Below are positions 1-5,207 of a stretch of DNA of 6,374 nt, piece after piece. The notes beneath the pieces were generated by a model. It made no database searches and had not been told where the DNA came from. It was given only the letters and a program-made list of their open reading frames with translations. The stretch's first letter is position 1. Each line of letters starts with the position of its first letter. This DNA comes from Actinomycetes bacterium. Lineage in GTDB: Bacteria; Actinomycetota; Actinomycetes; Actinomycetales; Microbacteriaceae. The position numbers were made by a program, and so were the translations under genes. The stretch is taken from NCBI GenBank assembly GCA_023386675.1, contig JAEWJG010000061.1:1-6374 (forward strand), read 5' to 3'.

Positions 1-1538
1 CCCTCACCCCGATCAAGCACCTGGTCGTGCTCTTCGACGAGAACATCTCGTTCGACCACTACTTCGGCACCTACCCGAACGCGGCCAACACCGACGGGAC
101 CACGTTCACGGCGGCGAAGGACACCCCGAAGGCCAACACACTGGTCACCTCGGGAACGCTGACCAACAACCCCAACCTCTACGCACCGAAGCGCCTCACT
201 CCGTCGCAGGCCGTCACCTGCGACCAGAACCACAGCTACAAGGCGGAGCAGCAGGCGGTCGACAACGGCGCGATGGACCAGTTCGTCCAGAAGACCGAGA
301 CCGACACCTGCACCGGAGCGTACGCCGCTCCCGGCCTGGTCATGGACTACTACGACGGCAACACCGTCACCGGCCTCTGGAACTACGCCCAGAACTACGC
401 CATGAGCGACAACAGCTGGGACACGACGTTCGGCCCGTCCACGCCGGGCGCGCTCAACCTCATCTCCGGCCAGACCCACGGCGGCACCGCGTACGACCCG
501 AAGACGGGAGCGGTGCTCACCGCCTCCACGGCCGTCCAGTCGGCGAACGCGCAGGGCGTCGGCACCGTGATCGGCGACCCCGACCCGGCGTACGACGACT
601 GCTCGGACAACGACCACACGTCGGCTTCGGCGGTCGTCGGGATGTCCGGCAAGAACGTCGGCGACCTGCTGAACCAGCGCGGAGTCACCTGGGGCTGGTT
701 CCAGGGCGGCTTCACTCCGACCACCGCATGGAACGGCCAGGCCGGCTCGTACGCCAAGTGCGACGCCACGACCGCGAACATCGCGGGCGCCACGCCGAAG
801 GACTACTCGCCGCACCACTCGCCCTTCCAGTACTACGCGTCCACCTCGAACCCGCACCACCTCGCACCGACCTCGGTGAAGGCGATCGGGCACACCGACC
901 AGGCGAACCACCAGTACGACCTGACCTCGTTCGACGCGGCGCTGAAGGCGAACAACCTCCCCGCCGTCTCGTTCCTGAAGGCCCCGGAGGCCCAGGACGG
1001 CCACGCCGCCTACTCCGACCCGATCGACGAGCAGAAGTTCCTGGTCAACGAGATCAACGCCATCCAGAAGTCGGACAGCTGGTCGAGCACCGCGGTCGTC
1101 GTCGCCTACGACGACTCCGACGGCTGGTACGACCACGTCGCCCCGAAGGTCACGAACGGGTCGAACGACCCGGCCGTCGACTCGACGGTGTGCACGAGCG
1201 TGACGCACATCGCCGGCGGCTACGCCGACCGCTGTGGCCCGAGCCAGCGCCTGCCGCTGCTCGTCGTCTCGCCGTGGGCCGCGCAGAACCGCGTCGACCA
1301 CACGCAGACGAACCAGGCCAGCATCCTGCGCTTCATCGAGACGAACTGGCTGACCGGCCGGATCGGCGACGCCTCGTTCGACGCGACCGCCGGCTCCCTC
1401 GGCGGCCTGTTCGACTGGTTCCACCCGCAGCAGCGGGAGGTGCTCCTCGACCCCACGAGCGGCGCGGTGTCGTCCGTCGTGTCGACGAAGCCGCACTGGC
1501 CGACCCCGCCGCGCGGCGGCTGGTCCACGCAGCCGTAA
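1..1538 (+). CDS. Secreted AcpA/phospholipase C-family phosphoesterase, 5' end cut off
   Basis: Alkaline-phosphatase-superfamily phosphoesterase (Phosphoesterase family, PF04185) that hydrolyses phosphomonoesters or phospholipid head groups, usually outside the cell. The frame is open to the left edge: codons from base 3 read LTPIKHLVVLFDENISFDHY, the usual family opening, so the true start and any signal peptide lie outside the window. About 511 residues are visible. Numbering from the codon at 27: ENISFDHYFGTYP (5-17, metal-binding Glu/Asn), FGPSTPGALN (135-144, Ser138 at the nucleophile position, as in AcpA-type members where classical phospholipases C have Thr), WGWFQGGF (222-229), YDDSDGWYDH (361-370, metal-binding acids) and LPLLVVSPWA (409-418) followed by an RFIETNW block (435-441). 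The six cysteines fit an exported, disulfide-bonded protein. All 41 Asp codons are GAC, unlike neighbouring genes. A terminator follows the stop. Family is certain; substrate (phosphatase or phospholipase) is not. Confidence 0.93.
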   Translation, partial: LTPIKHLVVLFDENISFDHYFGTYPNAANTDGTTFTAAKDTPKANTLVTSGTLTNNPNLYAPKRLTPSQAVTCDQNHSYKAEQQAVDNGAMDQFVQKTETDTCTGAYAAPGLVMDYYDGNTVTGLWNYAQNYAMSDNSWDTTFGPSTPGALNLISGQTHGGTAYDPKTGAVLTASTAVQSANAQGVGTVIGDPDPAYDDCSDNDHTSASAVVGMSGKNVGDLLNQRGVTWGWFQGGFTPTTAWNGQAGSYAKCDATTANIAGATPKDYSPHHSPFQYYASTSNPHHLAPTSVKAIGHTDQANHQYDLTSFDAALKANNLPAVSFLKAPEAQDGHAAYSDPIDEQKFLVNEINAIQKSDSWSSTAVVVAYDDSDGWYDHVAPKVTNGSNDPAVDSTVCTSVTHIAGGYADRCGPSQRLPLLVVSPWAAQNRVDHTQTNQASILRFIETNWLTGRIGDASFDATAGSLGGLFDWFHPQQREVLLDPTSGAVSSVVSTKPHWPTPPRGGWSTQP

Positions 1539-1551
1539 CCGGCTGAACCAG

Positions 1552-1594
1552 GGAGGCGGTCCGCAGTGTGCGGGCCGCCTCCTTCGTCGTTTCG
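1552..1594 (+). terminator. Rho-independent-like terminator after the phosphoesterase
   Basis: The arms 1552-1564 and 1570-1582 pair over 13 bp with a single G-T wobble (1560/1574) and a five-base AGTGT loop. A T-rich tail (TTCGTCGTTTCGTC) follows on the plus strand. The hairpin starts 14 bases after the stop codon, so it most likely ends the phosphoesterase transcript. The minus-strand exit side has no T tract, so termination of the facing reductase gene here is less likely, though the stem could still slow polymerase. Confidence 0.78.
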
Positions 1595-1677
1595 TCGGGG
1601 ATCGGGTGTCGAAACTCCGACGATCGACAGTCCTGCGAGAGTTTCGGCCGCGATCAGGACGAAACTCCGTCGTTGCG
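1589..1677. repeat. Cluster of four alternating GTTTCG/CGAAAC boxes between convergent genes
   Basis: Boxes lie at 1589-1594 (GTTTCG), 1610-1615 (CGAAAC), 1641-1646 (GTTTCG) and 1660-1665 (CGAAAC). Boxes two to four extend to 8 bp (CGAAACTC or its complement). Boxes two and four continue as similar direct repeats: CGAAACTCCGACGATCG at 1610-1626 and CGAAACTCCGTCGTTGCG at 1660-1677. Adjacent boxes are inverted to each other, so 1639-1646 can pair with either 1610-1617 or 1660-1667. The function is unknown. It could be the folded 3' end of the minus-strand reductase transcript, a regulator site, or a remnant of an intergenic repeat family. Confidence 0.5.
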
Positions 1678-1691
1678 AGACGTGGATTCGA

Positions 1692-2546
1692 CTAGGGGCG
1701 GGTGTTGCGGAGGAGCTCGGCGAGCGAGAGGGGACGGCGGCCGGTGACGCGCTCGACGGCGTCCGTTGGGCCCGCCAGCTCGCCGGCGGCGATGGCGGTG
1801 TACGTCGAGACCCACGCGTCGACCTGCCAGTCCGGTGCGCCCCACTTCGCGCGGGACGCGTACGCCTCGGGAAGGGTCTCGTCGTGAAAGGACACCGGGC
1901 GGCCGGTGTGCGCCGACAGCGTCTCGGCGACCTCGGCGAGCGTCAGCTCCTCCGGCCCGGTCAGGTCGTACGTCGCGTCGAGGTGGTCGGCTGGATGCTG
2001 CAGCACCTCCGCCGCGACGCGAGCGACATCCGCACGAGCCACCATGGCGGCACGCCCGTCGCCCGCCGGTCCGCGGATCACGCCGTCGTCCCCGACCAGG
2101 TTCGGTGCGAAGTCGAGGTAGAGGTTGTCGCGCAGGAAGGTGTGCCGCATCCCGGACGCCCGGATACGCCGCTCCGTCGCGTCGTGATCCCGGGCGAGCG
2201 TGAAGGTCGCGTCGGGCGCCGCGCCGAAGAACGACGTATAGACGACGTGACGGACGCCCGCCTCGGCCGCCGCATCCACGAAGGCCTCGTGCTCGCGCAG
2301 GCGCTCGGCGTTCTCCGCGGCCGACACCATGAGCAGCGTCTCGACGCCGTCGAGGGCGGCGAGCACGGCATCCCGGTCGCTGTAGGTCGCGGGATGCACG
2401 GAACTGCCCGGGTACCGCGGCGCCCGCTCGGGCGAGCGAGCGAGCATCCGGAACGGCACGCCCGCGTCGGCGAGGGCGTCCGCCGTCAGACGGCCGATGG
2501 ACCCGGTGACGCCGGTGAGAGCGAGTGGAGGGAGCTGTTCCGCCAT
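1692..2546 (-). CDS. NmrA-type NAD(P)-binding oxidoreductase (SDR family, quinone-reductase-like)
   Basis: Cytosolic atypical short-chain dehydrogenase of the NmrA/QOR2 group, 284 residues, a normal length. Members bind NAD(P)H and either reduce quinones or similar small electrophiles or act as redox sensors. The N-terminal Rossmann motif TGVTGSIG is at 11-18, and LARSPERAPR (35-44) follows beta-2, where these proteins contact the cofactor phosphate. VVYTSFFGA (101-109) is the beta-strand with the family's S/F motif instead of the classical YxxxK. ARDHDATE (118-125) and LRDNLYLDF (138-146) are typical of NmrA proteins, as is YDLTGPEELTLAEVAE (193-208) in the C-terminal half. The ATG lies one base after the VOC gene's stop (TGA-G-ATG) and has a GGGG Shine-Dalgarno-like run inside that gene's end, so it is almost surely co-transcribed and translationally coupled. 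It ends facing the phosphoesterase. The fold is sure; the substrate cannot be read from the sequence. Confidence 0.9.
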   Translation of the reverse strand: MAEQLPPLALTGVTGSIGRLTADALADAGVPFRMLARSPERAPRYPGSSVHPATYSDRDAVLAALDGVETLLMVSAAENAERLREHEAFVDAAAEAGVRHVVYTSFFGAAPDATFTLARDHDATERRIRASGMRHTFLRDNLYLDFAPNLVGDDGVIRGPAGDGRAAMVARADVARVAAEVLQHPADHLDATYDLTGPEELTLAEVAETLSAHTGRPVSFHDETLPEAYASRAKWGAPDWQVDAWVSTYTAIAAGELAGPTDAVERVTGRRPLSLAELLRNTRP

Positions 2547-2547
2547 C

Positions 2548-2913
2548 TCAGCCCCAGCAGAGGCAGAAGGGATGACCGGACGGGTCCTCGTAGACCTGGA
2601 AGCCCTCCGGCGCGTCCAGGTCGTCGGCCGGCCGCAGCAGCGTCGCGCCGACCGACACGGCGTGGTCGTCCGCCTCGCGGATGTCGTCGACGTAGAGGTC
2701 GAGGTGCAACTGCTGCTGCGGGCCGTCCGGCCAGTCCGGCCGCTCGTGGTCCGGCGCCAGCTGGAAGCCCAGCCGCGGCTCGCCGTCGACGTAGACGGAT
2801 CGCCAGTCGGCCTCCTCGCCGCGCGCCTCCCCTCCCATCAGCGCCGCCCAGAAGGCGGACTCGCCCTCGATGTCGGGTGTGTCGAACACGACGATCTGAC
2901 GTCTGATCCGCAT
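2548..2913 (-). CDS. VOC/glyoxalase-fold small protein
   Basis: A 121-residue single-module protein of the vicinal oxygen chelate superfamily (glyoxalase, fosfomycin-resistance and extradiol dioxygenase fold), closest to the Glyoxalase_6-like group. It has two beta-alpha-beta repeats: RRQIVVFDTPD (4-14) with FWAALMGGE (21-29), then LHLDLYVDDI (69-78), with FQVYEDPSGHPFCLCW (105-120) near the C-terminus. The first strand lacks the usual His/Glu metal ligand. His70, Glu109 and His114 are the only obvious candidates, so catalysis is uncertain and it may be a binding protein. The ATG at 2913 is preferred over an upstream TTG at 2949 because the alignable fold begins there, and a TTGGAT box sits six bases before it with TTGCCC 18 bases further up. 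The TTG would be part of that -35 box. It is coupled to the downstream NmrA gene. Family is confident; function unknown. Confidence 0.87.
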   Translation of the reverse strand: MRIRRQIVVFDTPDIEGESAFWAALMGGEARGEEADWRSVYVDGEPRLGFQLAPDHERPDWPDGPQQQLHLDLYVDDIREADDHAVSVGATLLRPADDLDAPEGFQVYEDPSGHPFCLCWG

Positions 2914-2919
2914 GGCAGC

Positions 2920-2949
2920 ATCCAACCGCAGGCCACCGACACCGGGCAA
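2920..2949 (-). promoter_or_regulatory. Candidate promoter of the VOC-NmrA pair
   Basis: On the minus strand TTGCCC (2944-2949) and TTGGAT (2920-2925) are separated by 18 bases. The ATG of the VOC gene begins six bases after the -10-like box, so the transcript would start at or next to the start codon. This is the only minus-strand gene start here with a fair -35 match as well. Confidence 0.42.
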
Positions 2950-2960
2950 GAGCGGTGGGG

Positions 2961-4181
2961 TCAGCGGCCGAGGCGCTCGTCGAGCCAGTCGAACATGCGC
3001 TGCTCGGTCAGCGCGCGGGCGAGCGGCTGCACATGGAAGTCGGCGCCCTCCGCCTCGGTGAAGCGCATCAACGTCGAGACGCCCGGCGTGAGGGCGGCCA
3101 GGCGCTCCGACTGGCCCGGCCAGAACTGCTCGTGCTCGGGGTCTGTGATCAGCAGCGGGGTGGTGATCTTCGCGGCGACGCCCTCCACGGTGTACTGCAG
3201 GACCGTCCGCATCGTCTCGGCGTACCCGGTGGTCCCGTACGGGCGTGCGCGGAACCGCCAGGTGTACGCGAGCTCGTGCGAGAACTTCGCGCCCATCTCC
3301 ATGTCGCGGTCGAACTTCTCGTCGTCACCGTCGGCGAGGAGCTTCCTCATGTTGCCGGGCAGGTGGTCGGTCCACGAGGTGGAGACGTCCACGACGCCGG
3401 GGTCGGCGATCGCGGCGGCGAACCGGTGCTCGAAGGCGAGCGCGCGGGGCACCCAGTAGCCGGCCTGGCTGATGCCGTAGACGGCGACGCGGTCCGCATC
3501 CACGCCGGGCTGCGTCAGCACGAAGTCGAGCACCGGCGTCAGCACCGCCTCCCAGTCGGGACGGAACGGCACGTTGCGCTCGAAGAGCATCGACTGCTGG
3601 CCGGGGCCGTCGAACACGAGGGCGTCGTACCCGCGGCGGAGTGCGCCCGAGACGGCCGACGACCACAGGCTGGTCAGCGGCCCGTCGCTGCCGTTCGCGA
3701 CCACCAGCACGGGGCGGGATGCGGTGGATGCGTCAGCGCCCGGCGCCCGGAACAGGTAACCGGGCAACGTGGTGTCTTCGTACGGGATGGCGACCCGCTC
3801 GATGTCGAGCCCGACCGCATCCACCCAGGCGTCCCACGCCGCCCGGTGCTTGCGGAAGGTCGGAAGCAGTTCGTCCTCCGACGGCAGCGACGCGACCGCG
3901 TCGACCGCGGTGCCGTAGTACGACGCCGCCCGCAGATACGCGCCCGCGGCACTCACCCCGTGACCGGCGGCGGCTGCGGCGTCCGCCTGCGCCGCGATGC
4001 GGTCGCCGAGGCCGAGCCATGCCCGGAACCAGCCCTCGTGGTCCTTCGCGCCGACCCCGTGGACCGCGGCGAGCACCTCCCCGATGTCGGCCGCGCCGCT
4101 GAACGCCTGCCCGATGGTGGTGCGGATCCCGAAGTCGAAGTCCGGGTTGCCGGAGAACGTGAACTCGTGCGTGCGCGCCAT
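2961..4181 (-). CDS. Alpha/beta hydrolase with N-terminal cap (DHPON hydrolase/FrsA-like)
   Basis: Cytosolic serine hydrolase of 406 residues. The first 130 or so are helical with no hydrolase motifs, matching the N-terminal cap of the group that includes 2,6-dihydroxypseudooxynicotine hydrolase (a C-C bond hydrolase) and FrsA/DUF1100 proteins. The core starts near IPYEDTTLPGYLFR (132-145). VVANGSDGPLTSLW (160-173) resembles the oxyanion-hole segment, GISQAGYW (236-243) is the nucleophile elbow with Ser238, ITDPEHEQFW (345-354) supplies the acid (Asp347 most likely) and GADFHVQP (379-386) the His (His383). A full triad is therefore visible. No signal peptide is seen. The ATG is preceded by CAGGCT with a six-base gap, suggesting its own promoter, and 70 bases separate it from the Nudix gene. 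The VOC start lies 47 bases after its stop. Esterase, peptidase or C-C hydrolase activity cannot be told apart by eye. Confidence 0.88.
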   Translation of the reverse strand: MARTHEFTFSGNPDFDFGIRTTIGQAFSGAADIGEVLAAVHGVGAKDHEGWFRAWLGLGDRIAAQADAAAAAGHGVSAAGAYLRAASYYGTAVDAVASLPSEDELLPTFRKHRAAWDAWVDAVGLDIERVAIPYEDTTLPGYLFRAPGADASTASRPVLVVANGSDGPLTSLWSSAVSGALRRGYDALVFDGPGQQSMLFERNVPFRPDWEAVLTPVLDFVLTQPGVDADRVAVYGISQAGYWVPRALAFEHRFAAAIADPGVVDVSTSWTDHLPGNMRKLLADGDDEKFDRDMEMGAKFSHELAYTWRFRARPYGTTGYAETMRTVLQYTVEGVAAKITTPLLITDPEHEQFWPGQSERLAALTPGVSTLMRFTEAEGADFHVQPLARALTEQRMFDWLDERLGR

Positions 4182-4187
4182 GCGCTC

Positions 4188-4193
4188 AGCCTG
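4188..4193 (-). promoter_or_regulatory. Candidate -10 box of the alpha/beta hydrolase gene
   Basis: CAGGCT on the minus strand ends six bases before the ATG at 4181. The sequence GGCAGG[C]T plus six bases plus start closely mirrors GGCAGG[A]T before the exonuclease gene at 5208. No convincing -35 box is seen. It implies a leaderless or nearly leaderless transcript. Confidence 0.35.
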
Positions 4194-4251
4194 CCGCTTC
4201 GCGCCCGACCGCCGCCATCCCTCGTGCGGGGTGGATGCGCGGAAGCGTTCG

Positions 4252-4656
4252 TCAGTCGATCACGCCGAGCGCGACGAGGCGGCGGAGCACCTCGGTCCCG
4301 GCCGGCGGACAACGGCCCGCGTCCGCGCTGGTCGTCCAGTGTACCGCGCCGACCTCGGCGGACGGCACGGGCTCGTCGTCCGTCCACCCGCGGAACACCC
4401 GCATGTGCACCATCCGGCCGTCCGGCTCGCCGTGCGCCTGAGTCCGCACCTCGAACAGCTCCTCGAGGTCGTCCGCCGCGAACGGCAGCGAGACCTCCTC
4501 GAACGCCTCGCGTGCGGCGGCCTCGGCGGCCGTCTCGCCCGGGTCGACCTTGCCGCCGGGCATGTAGTACACGTCACGGCCACGGGCGGTGACCATCAGC
4601 ACGCGGCGGTCCCGCACCACCGCGACCGCGGAGACGATGATCGGATCGGGGGTCAC
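4252..4656 (-). CDS. Nudix (MutT-type) hydrolase
   Basis: A 134-residue single-domain pyrophosphohydrolase that cleaves nucleoside diphosphates linked to another moiety (NDP-X), typically for clean-up of damaged or excess nucleotides. The Nudix box GX5EX7REUXEEXGU spans 35-57: Gly35, Glu41, Arg49-Glu50 and Glu53-Glu54 are all present, so metal binding should be intact; the last box Gly is Ser56. YYMPGGKVDPGE (30-41) leads into it. The start is GTG at 4656: an in-frame TAG lies three codons upstream and later GTGs would cut into the first beta-strand. GGGAGG abuts this GTG with no spacing and so cannot work as a normal Shine-Dalgarno sequence, while TAGCGT six bases upstream fits a leaderless start. 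It begins 25 bases after the SRPBCC stop. The exact substrate is unknown. Confidence 0.92.
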   Translation of the reverse strand: MTPDPIIVSAVAVVRDRRVLMVTARGRDVYYMPGGKVDPGETAAEAAAREAFEEVSLPFAADDLEELFEVRTQAHGEPDGRMVHMRVFRGWTDDEPVPSAEVGAVHWTTSADAGRCPPAGTEVLRRLVALGVID

Positions 4657-4662
4657 CCTCCC

Positions 4663-4668
4663 ACGCTA
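4663..4668 (-). promoter_or_regulatory. Candidate -10 box of the Nudix gene
   Basis: TAGCGT (TAnnnT) on the minus strand ends six bases before the GTG start at 4656, inside the 25-base gap after the SRPBCC gene. Its surroundings (GCTAGCGT) resemble GCTAGTGT before the SRPBCC start. No clear -35 is visible. Confidence 0.4.
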
Positions 4669-4681
4669 GCGGGCATCCGGG

Positions 4682-5131
4682 TCACGGCGTCTCGGCGACC
4701 TGCTTCAGCTTGCGCAGCCCCTTCTCGAAGTCGCCGCCGACCAGCTTGTCCAGGTTCACGAAGCGCGTGTAGAGCTTGCGGGGCGTCTCCATGCGCCAGA
4801 TCACGCGCGTGCCGTCGCCCTCCGGCGTGAGCGCGAAGCGCAGCTCATTGGACGAGCGGAAGGGCCGCGTGAATTCCAGGTGGATGCCGACGCCGTCCGG
4901 GTCCACGGCGGTGACGCGCATGGAGCCGGAACCCGCCTTGCGGTTACCCGACCAGGCGTAGGTGGAGCCGATCGCGCCGGGCACGCCGCTGTAGTCGCGC
5001 TCCAGATCGGGGTCGAGGTCCTCCCACGGCGACCATTGCGTCCACTCGGGCAGCCGGGAGATGTGCGGCAGCAGCTGCTCGGGGGTGGCGTTGATGCGGG
5101 CGGTGCGCTCGACGACGACGGTTCCGGCCAT
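4682..5131 (-). CDS. SRPBCC-fold protein (polyketide cyclase/START-like)
   Basis: A 149-residue helix-grip protein of the SRPBCC (Bet v 1/START-like) superfamily, which binds hydrophobic ligands in a deep pocket; many bacterial members have no known ligand. The N-terminal strand VVVERTARINATPEQLLPHI (5-24) leads into the first helices, then comes the family WxxWSPWEDLDP block (30-41), the bent central sheet around GSGSMRVTAV (67-76), TRVIWRMETP (108-117) and the long C-terminal helix GGDFEKGLRKLKQV (132-145). All elements are present, so the gene is intact. ATG at 5131 is chosen over the in-frame GTG at 5152: homologous sequence begins there, and TAGTGT lies seven bases upstream, which the longer reading would place inside the gene. 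It diverges from the exonuclease gene across 76 bases. Ligand and function unknown. Confidence 0.88.
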   Translation of the reverse strand: MAGTVVVERTARINATPEQLLPHISRLPEWTQWSPWEDLDPDLERDYSGVPGAIGSTYAWSGNRKAGSGSMRVTAVDPDGVGIHLEFTRPFRSSNELRFALTPEGDGTRVIWRMETPRKLYTRFVNLDKLVGGDFEKGLRKLKQVAETP

Positions 5132-5138
5132 GAGGCGA

Positions 5139-5144
5139 ACACTA
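5139..5144 (-). promoter_or_regulatory. Candidate -10 box of the SRPBCC gene
   Basis: TAGTGT (TAnnnT) on the minus strand ends seven bases before the ATG at 5131, where no Shine-Dalgarno sequence is visible. It lies in the short divergent gap shared with the exonuclease gene. No good -35 is seen, so the call rests on spacing and on its likeness to the box before the Nudix gene. Confidence 0.4.
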
Positions 5145-5195
5145 GCGCGCACGGGGTAGGTGCGGGGAGGTGTGCCGCGTGCACCCTTCGCGTGG

Positions 5196-5201
5196 CAGGA
5201 T
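5196..5201 (+). promoter_or_regulatory. Candidate -10 box of the exonuclease gene
   Basis: CAGGAT ends six bases before the GTG at 5208, within TGGCAGGATCGTCGCGTG. There is no Shine-Dalgarno sequence before this GTG. The arrangement matches that of the alpha/beta hydrolase start and supports a transcript beginning at the start codon. The -35 region is not recognisable. Confidence 0.4.
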
Positions 5202-5207
5202 CGTCGC

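Noticed and set aside
27..29. GTG as start of the phosphoesterase
   Set aside because: Codons before it match the conserved family opening, so the gene starts outside the window.
728..1546. Plus-strand 272-codon frame inside the phosphoesterase
   Set aside because: Arg/Pro-rich shadow in another frame; the phosphoesterase motifs continue throughout in the true frame.
1589..1677. CRISPR-like repeats
   Set aside because: Units are only 6-8 identical bases, alternate in orientation, spacing is irregular, and no cas gene is present.
2433..2444. Three tandem CGAG units
   Set aside because: Encodes ordinary residues (the RSPER region) of the reductase and is too short to count as a repeat element.
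1566..2906. Plus-strand open frame of 446 codons
   Set aside because: Antisense to the NmrA and VOC genes, low-complexity Arg-rich end, begins inside the terminator hairpin.
2947..2949. TTG as start of the VOC gene
   Set aside because: It would add 12 residues unlike the family and it falls in the candidate -35 box; the ATG at 2913 fits better.
2955..4592. Long plus-strand open frame of 545 codons
   Set aside because: It lies antisense to the hydrolase, VOC edge and Nudix genes, is rich in Arg/Pro/Ala/Gly as expected for a GC-rich shadow frame, and shows no known domain.
5150..5152. GTG as start of the SRPBCC gene
   Set aside because: The seven extra residues precede the conserved fold, and the TAGTGT box would then be inside the gene.
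5160..5162. GTG as start of the exonuclease gene
   Set aside because: It adds 16 residues unlike the family and runs through the divergent promoter region.
5172..5184. GTGC-N5-GCAC inverted repeat in the divergent gap
   Set aside because: Only 4 bp arms in GC-rich DNA; expected by chance and not tied to any regulator here.
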